A stretch of 60,561 nt of DNA from Hyphomonas sp. (lineage in GTDB: Bacteria; Pseudomonadota; Alphaproteobacteria; Caulobacterales; Hyphomonadaceae). Both the position numbers and the translations under genes were made by a program. Positions 8,890 to 16,747 of the stretch are shown in pieces. Location: contig VMTE01000033.1 of the NCBI GenBank assembly GCA_013791775.1, forward strand, positions 1 through 60,561, written 5' to 3'. Each line of letters begins with the position of its first letter. Position 1 is the first letter of the stretch. The notes under the pieces were generated by a model, which worked only from the letters and a program-made list of their open reading frames with translations, did not search any database and had not been told where the DNA came from.

Positions 8890-11439
8890 ATGCGTGCTGC
8901 AACGGGCTTTCGGCGGCTGCGGGTAGTTATTGCGGTTCTTGTGGCCGGGTTCTTTCCTGGCGGCTGCGCGCTCGCAGACGGGCGTCCGCTGACCGTGGAC
9001 GATATGATGAAGGTGGGGGGATTTGGTTCAGCCGCCGTTGACCCGGAAGGACGCTGGGCCGTCTATGAGAAGCTGCGCCCCTACGAGGAGGCGCGCGATT
9101 TCAGCTTCCGGACTTATGCCTTTGCCAAGTCCGGTCACCAGCTCTGGCGCGTCGATCTGCAGGCGGGAACACCGCCCGAGCGCTTGCCCGGGATCGATCC
9201 GGAACCGCATTCGTATGTTCTGGATTTCTCAGCGTCCGGACGGTTCCTCGCCGTAATGCAATACAGCTTCGGCGAGGTCCGTGTCGGCGCCTATGACATG
9301 GAGGCGGATGAGGCCGCGTACTTTGCGCCTGCGCCCGCGTTCAGCCGGACCGGGGACCACAACCCGGTCTGGGTTTCAGAGACGGAACTCGTCTATGCGG
9401 CGGTGCCGGATGGCGAGTTCCCGTTGGCGACAAGTATTCGCGCCGTAACGGGCAGGGCGCTAGGCCAGCTCTGGGAAGAGGCATGGAGCGGGCAGCGCGT
9501 CACGGCGACAGAGGCCCGCGCCACGGTAACCGATCAGTCGGATGAACAGGAGGCAGGATCCCTTGTCCGCGCCCATGCCGCGTCCGGGAAGACAGAGGTT
9601 CTTGCCGAAGGGCTCTTTGCCGACCTCCGGGTGTCGGCGGACGGGCGCCGTCTTGCCGCGATGGCGGTGTCGAAGCCGCGTCCCACGGATGCGGCCGAGC
9701 GCGTCACCTATGACGCGCGCCGGTACCGTCTCATGGTCTTCGACCTTGAGGCCGGGACCAGGAAAACCTTGGCCCCGGGCCTCGAGTTCTTCCCTTACAC
9801 CCTCGCCTGGGCACCGGACGGACGCCGCCTCGCCGCGTTCGGCTGGGCAAGCGATGAAAGCCCGGCGCGGGGCCGGTTCCATGTCGTGGACACCGTCACC
9901 GGCGAAGTCACCCCGTACCAGCATGACGGCCTCGACCTTGCGTCCGAACGCGAGCGCGGCTGGCTGCAACGGCCGGAGCGCGTGATGTTCCTCGCTGACG
10001 CGCTCGTTGTCTTTGCCCGGAATATTCCGCCGGAGGAGGCCCAGTCGCCGCGCTTCTCGGCGCAGGACATGAACGATCCGTCGCTTCCCGATGCGCACTG
10101 GTATGCGCTCTGGCCGGATGGACGCTCCCTGAACCTGACGTCCGGCCTTGCGGGCGTCTCAGGGGTGCCGGTCCAGGCCGGGGAAGGGCACGTGACAGTG
10201 TCTGCGCGTGACGGAGTTTACCGCATCCATCCCGGCGGCCGGCGCGAGCGCCTGACGCCCGGGTCTGCGACCGAGGTGCGCCTCGCGTCGCCCGGGACAT
10301 TTGCCACACGTAGCGGCGTCGCACGCCCTGAGTTCCGCGGTGAAGCGTTACTCACTCTCAAGGTGGAAGGTCGGCCAAAGGTCATGATGCTGGACTTGCA
10401 GGCGGGCCGCGAGGACGCTGCTGCGGTGAGTGCCAGCTCGGGACCCGGCGCTGTTCCGGTGGTGGGCGCGCGGGCTACAGGAACATTTCTCATTCGCGCC
10501 GATGAGGGGCCAGCCACCAGGCTCCTGTCTGCAGGGCGGGGAACGACGGCGGAGGTGGACCGCGTGAACACCCACCTCGAGGACGTGCAGTTCGGCACAT
10601 GGCAGTCATTTTCCTACACGGTCTCAGACCCTGGAGGCCTGCTTGACCCGCAGGTCCTGGAAAGCTGCGTCCTCCTTCCGCCCGGTTATTCGCAAGGACG
10701 CCCGCTACCGCTGATCGTCGATGTCTATCCCAACATTGCCTCCGGATGCGGCGAGCGTGGTGCCGGGATCAGCTATCCGGACCCTCATTCTCCGCAGCTA
10801 TGGGCCGGAAAGGGTTTTGCCTACGTGAAGCTTGCCGCGCCGCGGGACCTGATCCGGACCCCAGAAGGCCCGATCGCCGGACTGGACGAGGTCACCGCCG
10901 CAGGGGTCCAGGAACTCGTAAAGATGGGGCTTGCCGATCCGGATCGCCTGATCCTTCACGGCTATAGTCAGGGAGGCGTTTCAGCGCTCTATGTTGCGGC
11001 AACCTCTGACCTCTATGCGGCGGTCATTGCCAAGAACGGTTGGGCAGACCTGTTCAGCCATTATTTTGGCCCAGGCGGTGTATTCTCCATCCTGTATCCT
11101 GAGTTCCTCGGAGCCGAGTCCGGGCGTTACGACGCGGTCATCGGCACCGATTTCGGGATCGGGCGCACGCCGTTCGAGGCGCCGGAAACCTTCTATGAGA
11201 ATAGTCCCGTGTTCCTTGCCCCCAGGATCAACATCCCGGTCTTGCTCATGCATTCCGACATGGACATCTTTTCGATGTCCCAGTTCGACGAGATGTTCGG
11301 CGCCCTGAAGCGCGCCGGAAGGGATGCCCGTTACGTGCGCTACTGGGGCGAAGGTCATGGCCCGTCCAGTCCGGCAAACATCCGGGACATGTGGCAGAGG
11401 ACCGACGCGTTCCTCGCCGAACATGATCTGGATCCGTGA
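8890..11439 (+). CDS. Lasso peptide isopeptidase (AtxE-like, S9 prolyl oligopeptidase family)
   Basis: An 849-residue S9-family serine peptidase with an export signal (the hydrophobic run RVVIAVLVAGFFPGG, then CALADG). An N-terminal beta-propeller occupies roughly residues 35-560 and a C-terminal alpha/beta hydrolase the rest. The catalytic residues visible are Ser693 in HGYSQGG, Asp792 in MHSDMDIF and His823 in GEGHG. Lasso isopeptidases of this family cut the macrolactam bond and linearise the cognate peptide. AAGGAG stands 8 bases before the ATG. It follows the receptor by 44 bases and its stop lies 6 bases from the stop of the convergent cyclase gene. A general oligopeptidase is possible from sequence alone, but the cluster context makes isopeptidase by far the best reading. 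Confidence 0.88.
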   Translation: MRAATGFRRLRVVIAVLVAGFFPGGCALADGRPLTVDDMMKVGGFGSAAVDPEGRWAVYEKLRPYEEARDFSFRTYAFAKSGHQLWRVDLQAGTPPERLPGIDPEPHSYVLDFSASGRFLAVMQYSFGEVRVGAYDMEADEAAYFAPAPAFSRTGDHNPVWVSETELVYAAVPDGEFPLATSIRAVTGRALGQLWEEAWSGQRVTATEARATVTDQSDEQEAGSLVRAHAASGKTEVLAEGLFADLRVSADGRRLAAMAVSKPRPTDAAERVTYDARRYRLMVFDLEAGTRKTLAPGLEFFPYTLAWAPDGRRLAAFGWASDESPARGRFHVVDTVTGEVTPYQHDGLDLASERERGWLQRPERVMFLADALVVFARNIPPEEAQSPRFSAQDMNDPSLPDAHWYALWPDGRSLNLTSGLAGVSGVPVQAGEGHVTVSARDGVYRIHPGGRRERLTPGSATEVRLASPGTFATRSGVARPEFRGEALLTLKVEGRPKVMMLDLQAGREDAAAVSASSGPGAVPVVGARATGTFLIRADEGPATRLLSAGRGTTAEVDRVNTHLEDVQFGTWQSFSYTVSDPGGLLDPQVLESCVLLPPGYSQGRPLPLIVDVYPNIASGCGERGAGISYPDPHSPQLWAGKGFAYVKLAAPRDLIRTPEGPIAGLDEVTAAGVQELVKMGLADPDRLILHGYSQGGVSALYVAATSDLYAAVIAKNGWADLFSHYFGPGGVFSILYPEFLGAESGRYDAVIGTDFGIGRTPFEAPETFYENSPVFLAPRINIPVLLMHSDMDIFSMSQFDEMFGALKRAGRDARYVRYWGEGHGPSSPANIRDMWQRTDAFLAEHDLDP

Positions 11440-11445
11440 CCATCT

Positions 11446-13266
11446 TTACGGACGCTTGCGACTGTCCGGCCTGGCCTCCTTTTTCCAGCGCCTCAGCCAC
11501 GCCTCTGCTACGTAGGTCACAAGGAGGCGGCTTCCATGGGCATCAATCTTGTGGCCATCGCGGGTGAGCAGCCGAGCGAACTCCCGTTCGTCAGCGAGCG
11601 AAGCTTCGACGAGAGCCCCTCCGGTCAGTGCGTCTTCGAGACGCGCGCGGTTGGTTGAAATGAGCTCAGAAAAGTAGCCGGACGCGTGACCCTTTATCAT
11701 CCGCTGACGGATGGACTCCGGTATATCGCCTTCAAAGGCGAGCCGGGCAAGCCCGCGGCTGACGCCGCCGGCGGCCAGCGTGTAGACGGGCAGCTTGAGG
11801 CAGAGCTCGACAAGCGGCTGCGAGATCAAGGGGTGGATGATGTCTGTCGCGGCCGACCTCACCATGGGCTCGCGGAGCTGGAACATGTGGACGAGCCGGC
11901 TGGTCTGGTCGAACTTTCCTTTCGGCAATCCCTCCGGGAATGCCGCCCAGTCCGGAATCCAGTCGCGGGATGAAAGCGTCTCGGCTTCGCTTGCCGGGAC
12001 TTTCTTGCCGATGGCCGCCAGCATCGCGCTTTGCCGGCGCGGCGGGCCAGCGTGCGCCTTGAGCACGTCCCAGACAGACAGGCCCGAAAGGCGCGCTGAA
12101 TAGGCCAGTTCATGGAAGAGGCGGGGATGGAGGCCCCGGTCATTGAGGAAGTCCGAGAAGCCATCCGGGCTGTGGGTGTGAAGGAAGAGGTGGTCTCCGC
12201 CCTGTCCTGTGAAAAGCGCAGGCGGCGAGGGGAGGTTGCCAATGAGTGCCTCGAGGCCGGGATCGAGGAACGGGCGCAGCGGGCGCACCGAAAGGGGGTG
12301 CGCGTCCGGATCAGGCAGCTGCCGGCGCGCAGGTATTTCCACTTCGACGAACGTGCATCCGGCGGACCGGGCAGCTTCGGCCGCGTACGCCGTTTCTGGC
12401 GGGTCGTCGGAACCCAGCCGCTGATGTACGGCAGTTAAGTCTTCGCCGCGCCCTGCAGCCGCGAGGCAGGCCAGCACGATTGACGAATCCAGTCCGCCGG
12501 AGAGGCTGAGCATGATTGCGTCCTGCGGCGCGCTCCAGGCCGTGACAACGTGCTGGACCATCTGCTTCAGCAGGCGCGCAGCTTCAGGCAAAGCCATGTC
12601 CAAGCGGCTTGCCGCGACGCGCCGGGGATCCCATGCCTGCTCCGTCTTACGGATCGCCGGACCAACAACCAGCCTCTCGCCGGGCAGGAGTTCGCGGATT
12701 TCGTTCAGTCCGGTTTCCCCGTTCTGGACGCGGTCATAGACAAGCAGGCGGGACAGGAAGGCGTAGTTTACCGTGAACGTGGAGCGGTCCAGGAAGTCGC
12801 ACAGTTCCAGATGCGAAAAGACGAGCGTGAGACCGGAGTAGGATGTGTAGTAGCAGGGGATGCTGGCGGCCGGATCCGCCAGAACCAGCCAGTCCTCGCC
12901 AGAGCGTATGAAAGCGACATAGCTTCCCCAGAAACCGTCCAGGAGCGTGCGTCCGCGTGTGCGAGAGATCTCTTCGCCTTCATCCCTTGAAAGACTAGCA
13001 ACGAGGCTCGCCTCGCGCCCGGGATCCGTCGCCCGGAACAGGCGCCCGAACACGGCGCCGCTTGCGCCGCCGCGCCTTGTCGGGAGATGCGTGATCTCGC
13101 CCGATTGCTCGCCAGCCGAGAGACTGAGGAGGAAAAAGCCGCTGCTTTCGAGTTGCGGGCGTGACGGGCGGGCGGACTGGCCCAGGGAGCGGATTATGTC
13201 GCGCGCAGCGTGTTCTGCGGCGGCGTTGCCCGGATTCCATGTCATGGCAAAAAAGGAGCGGATCAT
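11446..13266 (-). CDS. Lasso peptide macrolactam synthetase (asparagine synthetase-like, C protein)
   Basis: A 606-residue asparagine synthetase B homologue. The N-terminal glutaminase-like half lacks the catalytic Cys2. The ATP pyrophosphatase domain shows SLSGGLDSS (SGGLDSS at 256-262). In lasso systems (McjC) this enzyme adenylates the ring Glu/Asp side chain and closes the amide with the core's N-terminal amine. The start ATG 13266 has AGGT upstream and follows the B stop by 11 bases. An in-frame extension back to 13359 would overlap B extensively and was not used. It is the last gene of an A-B-C operon, whereas most proteobacterial clusters read A-C-B. Confidence 0.92.
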   Translation of the reverse strand: MIRSFFAMTWNPGNAAAEHAARDIIRSLGQSARPSRPQLESSGFFLLSLSAGEQSGEITHLPTRRGGASGAVFGRLFRATDPGREASLVASLSRDEGEEISRTRGRTLLDGFWGSYVAFIRSGEDWLVLADPAASIPCYYTSYSGLTLVFSHLELCDFLDRSTFTVNYAFLSRLLVYDRVQNGETGLNEIRELLPGERLVVGPAIRKTEQAWDPRRVAASRLDMALPEAARLLKQMVQHVVTAWSAPQDAIMLSLSGGLDSSIVLACLAAAGRGEDLTAVHQRLGSDDPPETAYAAEAARSAGCTFVEVEIPARRQLPDPDAHPLSVRPLRPFLDPGLEALIGNLPSPPALFTGQGGDHLFLHTHSPDGFSDFLNDRGLHPRLFHELAYSARLSGLSVWDVLKAHAGPPRRQSAMLAAIGKKVPASEAETLSSRDWIPDWAAFPEGLPKGKFDQTSRLVHMFQLREPMVRSAATDIIHPLISQPLVELCLKLPVYTLAAGGVSRGLARLAFEGDIPESIRQRMIKGHASGYFSELISTNRARLEDALTGGALVEASLADEREFARLLTRDGHKIDAHGSRLLVTYVAEAWLRRWKKEARPDSRKRP

Positions 13267-13277
13267 GCGCGATACCT

Positions 13278-14003
13278 CTAAACGGCGAGGATGGGCGTGA
13301 AGCTTGCCGCGCTTTCGAGATGGTCGTTGAGGACAATCCCCCTGTATTGAATCCAGCAATGCGCCAGGAACGGTGAGAGGCGCACACCGAACACGAGGTC
13401 GGGGGCGGCGCCTCGAAGCGTGAGGTAGCGAAGTAGCAGCAGGCTACGAAACAGGCAGGCGTCCTGAGCCGAAAAGAACAACGGAGACGCGGCGTGGAAC
13501 TGGCGTGCAAGTTCTGCGACCCGCTCGGGCGGCGCGGGCCGGCGGCCTTCCATTTGTCCTTTCCAGCGTCCCACGGCTGCAAGGCACGCAGCGATGTGCG
13601 GGCGGCGTTGGAGCGCGGCGCAGTAAGCCAAAGACTGGAGCAGGCGGAACATGCCCGGAAGCGTTGCGTTGCGCCGGGCTGCGGAAGGCGGCTCGAGCAC
13701 TGAGCCCGTTGGAGGACATTTGCGAAAAGGCGCTATCGGCTTGCCGTCGCCGCGGCCAGGCACGAGAATCCCCTTACTTGCCAGGATGCCGGCAAACTTG
13801 CGGGCTTCAGCCGAAATCTCGTGACCTGATGCTGCCCCGCGAACCTGCCGGAACCAGTCGGCCTGTTGTCCGCAGATCAGAAGGTAGCGATCAGACTTGA
13901 TGTCGAGGAAGATACAGGCGGCAGGCAATTCGCAATACGCCGCGTCGCGGCTGAGGGCGTAGTCATTGAAGGGGGCCGGCTCGGCAGACGCTATCGCTTG
14001 CAT
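13278..14003 (-). CDS. Lasso peptide leader peptidase with fused recognition element (B protein)
   Basis: A 241-residue McjB-like protein. Residues about 22-85 form a PqqD-like RiPP recognition element (LPAACIFLDIKSDRYLLI) that binds the leader. Residues about 115-241 are the transglutaminase-like cysteine protease with Cys183 (DACLFRSL), His215 (LAHCWIQ) and Asp227 (VLNDH) as the triad. It removes the leader so that the core's Gly1 amine is free for cyclisation. ATG 14003 was chosen because AGGAG lies 10 bases upstream and it falls after the hairpin at 14038-14060; a GTG at 14048 inside the hairpin is less likely. One fused B protein is the proteobacterial form, unlike the split B1/B2 of Gram-positives. 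Confidence 0.92.
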   Translation of the reverse strand: MQAIASAEPAPFNDYALSRDAAYCELPAACIFLDIKSDRYLLICGQQADWFRQVRGAASGHEISAEARKFAGILASKGILVPGRGDGKPIAPFRKCPPTGSVLEPPSAARRNATLPGMFRLLQSLAYCAALQRRPHIAACLAAVGRWKGQMEGRRPAPPERVAELARQFHAASPLFFSAQDACLFRSLLLLRYLTLRGAAPDLVFGVRLSPFLAHCWIQYRGIVLNDHLESAASFTPILAV

Positions 14004-14037
14004 GGTGTCCGGGCTCCTGAAGGCTGGGACCAGGAAA

Positions 14038-14060
14038 TGAAGGGGCACGCGGCCCCTTCA
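14038..14060 (-). terminator. Attenuator hairpin between lasso precursor and processing genes
   Basis: A perfect 9-base-pair stem, TGAAGGGGC against GCCCCTTCA, with a 5-base loop lies 11 bases after the precursor stop and 34 bases before the B start. On the minus strand it is followed by TTTCC, a weak U-tract. Hairpins at this point are known in lasso operons and let precursor mRNA exceed enzyme mRNA. Complete termination is unlikely because no separate promoter for B was seen. Confidence 0.75.
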
Positions 14061-14071
14061 TCCCTGTGCGG

Positions 14072-14209
14072 TCAGTCGCGGCTTACGGGGCTGCCGAGAT
14101 TGAACTCGTTGCTTTCACCGATCTGGCCGCGGGTCTCCTCCGACACCGATCCGAGGTCGATGGGCGCGAATTCGTCCGTGCCGAGATGGTCTTCGTTCTG
14201 GGTATTCAT
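14072..14209 (-). CDS. Lasso peptide precursor (A protein)
   Basis: A 45-residue precursor. ATG 14209 is favoured because AGGAG ends 7 bases upstream; the ATG at 14215 is too close to it. The leader is residues 1-27 and carries the recognition region APIDLGSVSEETR, including the hallmark Thr at position -2 before the core. The core (28-45) reads GQIGESNEFNLGSPVSRD: Gly1 as the ring amine, Glu8 as the ring acid (an 8-residue macrolactam), and a 10-residue loop/tail ending Ser-Arg-Asp. My hand-calculated monoisotopic mass for the cyclised core is 1886.88 Da. Adjacent B and C genes make the assignment secure. The core sequence is not one I recognise. Confidence 0.93.
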   Translation of the reverse strand: MNTQNEDHLGTDEFAPIDLGSVSEETRGQIGESNEFNLGSPVSRD

Positions 14210-14280
14210 GGTCATTCTCCTGTTGGGTTTGGGGGGGTGTCGCTGGCCGGGCGACAAGTGGAGAGTGAGCGCAACCTTAG

Positions 14281-14332
14281 ATAGAGTCAAGAATGAGATT
14301 GTTAAAAAAAGTATATATTACAACATAGTACA
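14281..14332 (-). promoter_or_regulatory. AT-rich promoter-like segment upstream of the lasso precursor
   Basis: A strikingly AT-rich stretch (14298-14331, including TTAAAAAAAGTATATATTAC) in otherwise GC-rich DNA lies 72-123 bases upstream of the precursor start. It fits a strong promoter or UP element for the A-B-C operon. I could not pair convincing -35 and -10 hexamers at 16-18 base spacing. Confidence 0.4.
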
Positions 14333-14401
14333 CAAGCGCCTTCGCGTCGGCGCAGATCGCCGGCGGGGTTTCGGTCCGGAGTGTGACTTCCAGCACTGCC
14401 G

Positions 14402-15817
14402 TCAGACCATTCCGGGACCCTCCGCGGTCTGAGTATTCAGATTCACGTCGCCTGGGAGCGGTGGCAAGGCAAAGCTGATGGGGGACTGCCGGACCAGCGC
14501 GCGGGCTTTTTCGGTATCGCCGGCCATCAGAGCATTTGCCGCCCGCGCGGCGGCATAGTAGGCCCGCGTGAAGTCATCGGTCTTGTAGAGGGCAGGCGAA
14601 CTGATCGCCGATGCAAATCCCTTGTCCGGCGTCCGCCAACTGGGTCCGTAGGTTTCGGAAAGGTAGCGTTCCCGATCATCCGGAACGCTCCAGGCCTCGC
14701 CCTGATAGGTCTGGCTGACGAGCCCGAACGCGCTGAAGCGCCACTGGATATCTCCTTTGAGATCTCCGAGGCCGCAGACCAGCGCGCCGTCCCGGGCATC
14801 GTGCAGGAAGATATCGATCGCGGTGCCCTGAAACACGGTCCCGAAATACCGCTCGCCCGGCCGGGCGGCGCGGGGACAGATCAGGCCCGGGTGCGTGCGC
14901 AGGAGGCCGGCGATATCAGGTGATCCGTCTGCAGCGCGCAGGACGCCGATATCAATGTCCCGGTCATGCGGAAGCGGTCTGCCATTGCGGTGGAAGCCGA
15001 GCAGTGTGCCTGCCGCCAGGAAATGGACGATGCCCTGCGCGCGGAGGATTTCGCTGAATGCGCGCAAAGCGCGCGCAGCGTCGCCTGGATCGAAAGCGCT
15101 TGGGCGGAATGTCTGCGGCAGACCGCGCGTTTCCAGATGGGCGAGCGCCAGCGCCTTGTGCCGGAAAGCCGCACGGAAGGCGCCGATATTGTAGTGCGCG
15201 CGCGCTTCAGCATTGTGAGCGGCCGCGAGGTCTCGAAACCGGGCGCGGTGTGTTTCAGCGAAATGGACCGCATCCTCAAATCGGTGGGCGTCGACAAGGG
15301 CGCGGCTGCACCGGTCGAAGAGCGAAGCGGGCGCCCGGTCTTCCAGGCAAAGCCGCTCGAGGACATCAGCCGCGCTGCGAACCGCGAACACGCGCTCTGG
15401 TTCGTCCGGCGCGGTGTCAGCCATCGACTGCCAGGTCTTCCAGGCCTTTGGGTCGCTTGCGGCCGCGTTTCGGAACGCGCCCATGGCGGCGCTGACATCG
15501 CCGAGGGCATGAAGGGCGAGGCCGCGTCCATGCAGGCAGTCAGTGTTGTTCGCGGCGAGCTTCAATGCCGCGTCAAAAACGGCCAGCGCGCGGGCAGGTG
15601 CGCCTGATCTCAGGAGGACGGCGCCCAGATCGTGCAGTGCCGGGACATGGCCCGGGCGAAGCTCAAGCGCCCGCGCAAACATCGCGGCAGCTTCGGCCGG
15701 CTTTCCCGATCTCGCAAGCTCGGATCCGGCGCGCATGCAGTCCGGCCAGGTCCGCGCCGCGCCGGAAGGCGCGTCAACAGGGGACGCCTTATCGATGTTC
15801 GCCTTCTGGAAAATCAT
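14402..15817 (-). CDS. TPR protein with C-terminal LicD-like nucleotidyltransferase-fold domain
   Basis: A 471-residue protein starting at ATG 15817, where AGGAGG stands 7 bases upstream; the extension to 15940 was rejected. Residues about 25-225 are tetratricopeptide-like helices (for example PAEAAAMFARALELRPGHVP). Residues about 250-420 match the LicD/fukutin type: FLAAGTLLGFHRNGR, then HDRDIDIG at 284-291 with the metal-binding Asp pattern. LicD proteins transfer phosphocholine or other phospho-groups. The gene lies 192 bases upstream of the lasso precursor on the same strand, so it may be co-regulated. Tailoring of the peptide (it has three Ser residues) is an attractive but unproven role; surface-glycan modification is the alternative. 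Confidence 0.7.
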   Translation of the reverse strand: MIFQKANIDKASPVDAPSGAARTWPDCMRAGSELARSGKPAEAAAMFARALELRPGHVPALHDLGAVLLRSGAPARALAVFDAALKLAANNTDCLHGRGLALHALGDVSAAMGAFRNAAASDPKAWKTWQSMADTAPDEPERVFAVRSAADVLERLCLEDRAPASLFDRCSRALVDAHRFEDAVHFAETHRARFRDLAAAHNAEARAHYNIGAFRAAFRHKALALAHLETRGLPQTFRPSAFDPGDAARALRAFSEILRAQGIVHFLAAGTLLGFHRNGRPLPHDRDIDIGVLRAADGSPDIAGLLRTHPGLICPRAARPGERYFGTVFQGTAIDIFLHDARDGALVCGLGDLKGDIQWRFSAFGLVSQTYQGEAWSVPDDRERYLSETYGPSWRTPDKGFASAISSPALYKTDDFTRAYYAAARAANALMAGDTEKARALVRQSPISFALPPLPGDVNLNTQTAEGPGMV

Positions 15818-16102
15818 TCGGGCTCCTCCTGATATTTCCGCCACGTGGCCTTGGTTGAGAGCGCCTGCAGCCCACTCCTGGCATATGTGCAGCAGGCGTT
15901 CCTGCGAGGCATTCCGTGGGTCATCGCCGAGCAGGGACACCCGGCGCCGTCTCGATTGCCGTTGGGGCGGATCCGATTGGACTAAACCATAAAATAGAAT
16001 TCACTACAATCTAAAGATGTATTCTGTGGCTGCCGATCGGGGCTCTGCCCGGCCGGCAGGTCAGGTGCCCCTCCGTCATTCTAGACGGGTGACATTTTGC
16101 GC

Positions 16103-16119
16103 CCTACGATTGTTGTAGG
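16103..16119. promoter_or_regulatory. Inverted repeat upstream of the XRE regulator
   Basis: CCTAC (16103-16107) and GTAGG (16115-16119) flank GATTGTT, 38 bases before the XRE start. Its arm CTACAACAA resembles CTACAATCT at 16004-16012 and TTACAACAT at 14321-14329 upstream of the lasso precursor. It may be an autoregulatory operator shared with the lasso promoter. Confidence 0.35.
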
Positions 16120-16156
16120 TTGCACGTGGGGGGCGCGTAGCAACTGGGAGGGAACC

Positions 16157-16555
16157 ATGAAGAAGTCCGGAACAGAGGGCGGGAAGCCGCGCTCGCCAAA
16201 GGATGTGGACCGGCTGGTCGGCGAAAATGTCCGCAGGCTGCGTATCCAGAGGAACCAGACCTTGTCTCGGCTGGCGTCCGAGCTCGGCATCAGTCACCAG
16301 CAACTGCAAAAATATGAGACAGGCGCGAACCGGCTCAGCGCGGGTACGCTTTTCGATGTCGCCGCAGCGCTCGGTATATCGATAGAACTCCTGTTCCGCT
16401 CGGAAGGCGCCGAGACGAAGAAGCCGGCCAGCGTCAAGGCGACCGCGATGGACGCGCTCCGAACGGAAGGCAGCTACTGGCTTGGGCGGGCCCGGTCAGA
16501 GCAGACGCTTCGCCAGATGGTCGAGGTGCTCAAGGCCCTTTCATCGGACAGATGA
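16157..16555 (+). CDS. XRE-family helix-turn-helix regulator
   Basis: A 132-residue DNA-binding protein. ATG 16157 follows GGGAGG at a good spacing; an upstream in-frame start lacks a ribosome site. The HTH (about residues 20-75) reads from LVGENVRRLRIQRNQTLSRLASELG through the recognition helix ISHQQLQKYETGANRLS, as in small alphaproteobacterial Cro/CI-like regulators. The C-terminal 50 residues are helical and charged (RSEQTLRQMVEVLKAL), probably for dimerisation. It is transcribed divergently from the TPR-LicD gene and points towards luxR-luxI, so it is a plausible regulator of either set. No ligand domain is evident. Confidence 0.85.
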   Translation: MKKSGTEGGKPRSPKDVDRLVGENVRRLRIQRNQTLSRLASELGISHQQLQKYETGANRLSAGTLFDVAAALGISIELLFRSEGAETKKPASVKATAMDALRTEGSYWLGRARSEQTLRQMVEVLKALSSDR

Positions 16556-16747
16556 AGCCGCCCCTGGGGCGAAACGTCTTGCCGCTTGCTCACACACGAC
16601 GCCCGTACTTTTTTGGGCGATTGGCCGGTCGGAGCACGGCCCGCCTACTCAGCCATGTGGATTTGCAGGGCTAATATTCGGGTCGCAATTCATTCTTGCA
16701 AAGATTGAACGCTGGTTCTATTATTGAGCGCATCGCGGAGCAGTCTC

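Noticed and set aside
7850-8902. A 350-codon minus-strand open frame
   Set aside because: It lies opposite the TonB receptor barrel and has an Arg/Gly-rich composition typical of a shadow frame.
8890-8980. Lipobox in the isopeptidase signal (PGGC)
   Set aside because: Pro at -3 does not fit the lipobox consensus; cleavage at ALA-DG is equally possible, so no lipoprotein call is made.
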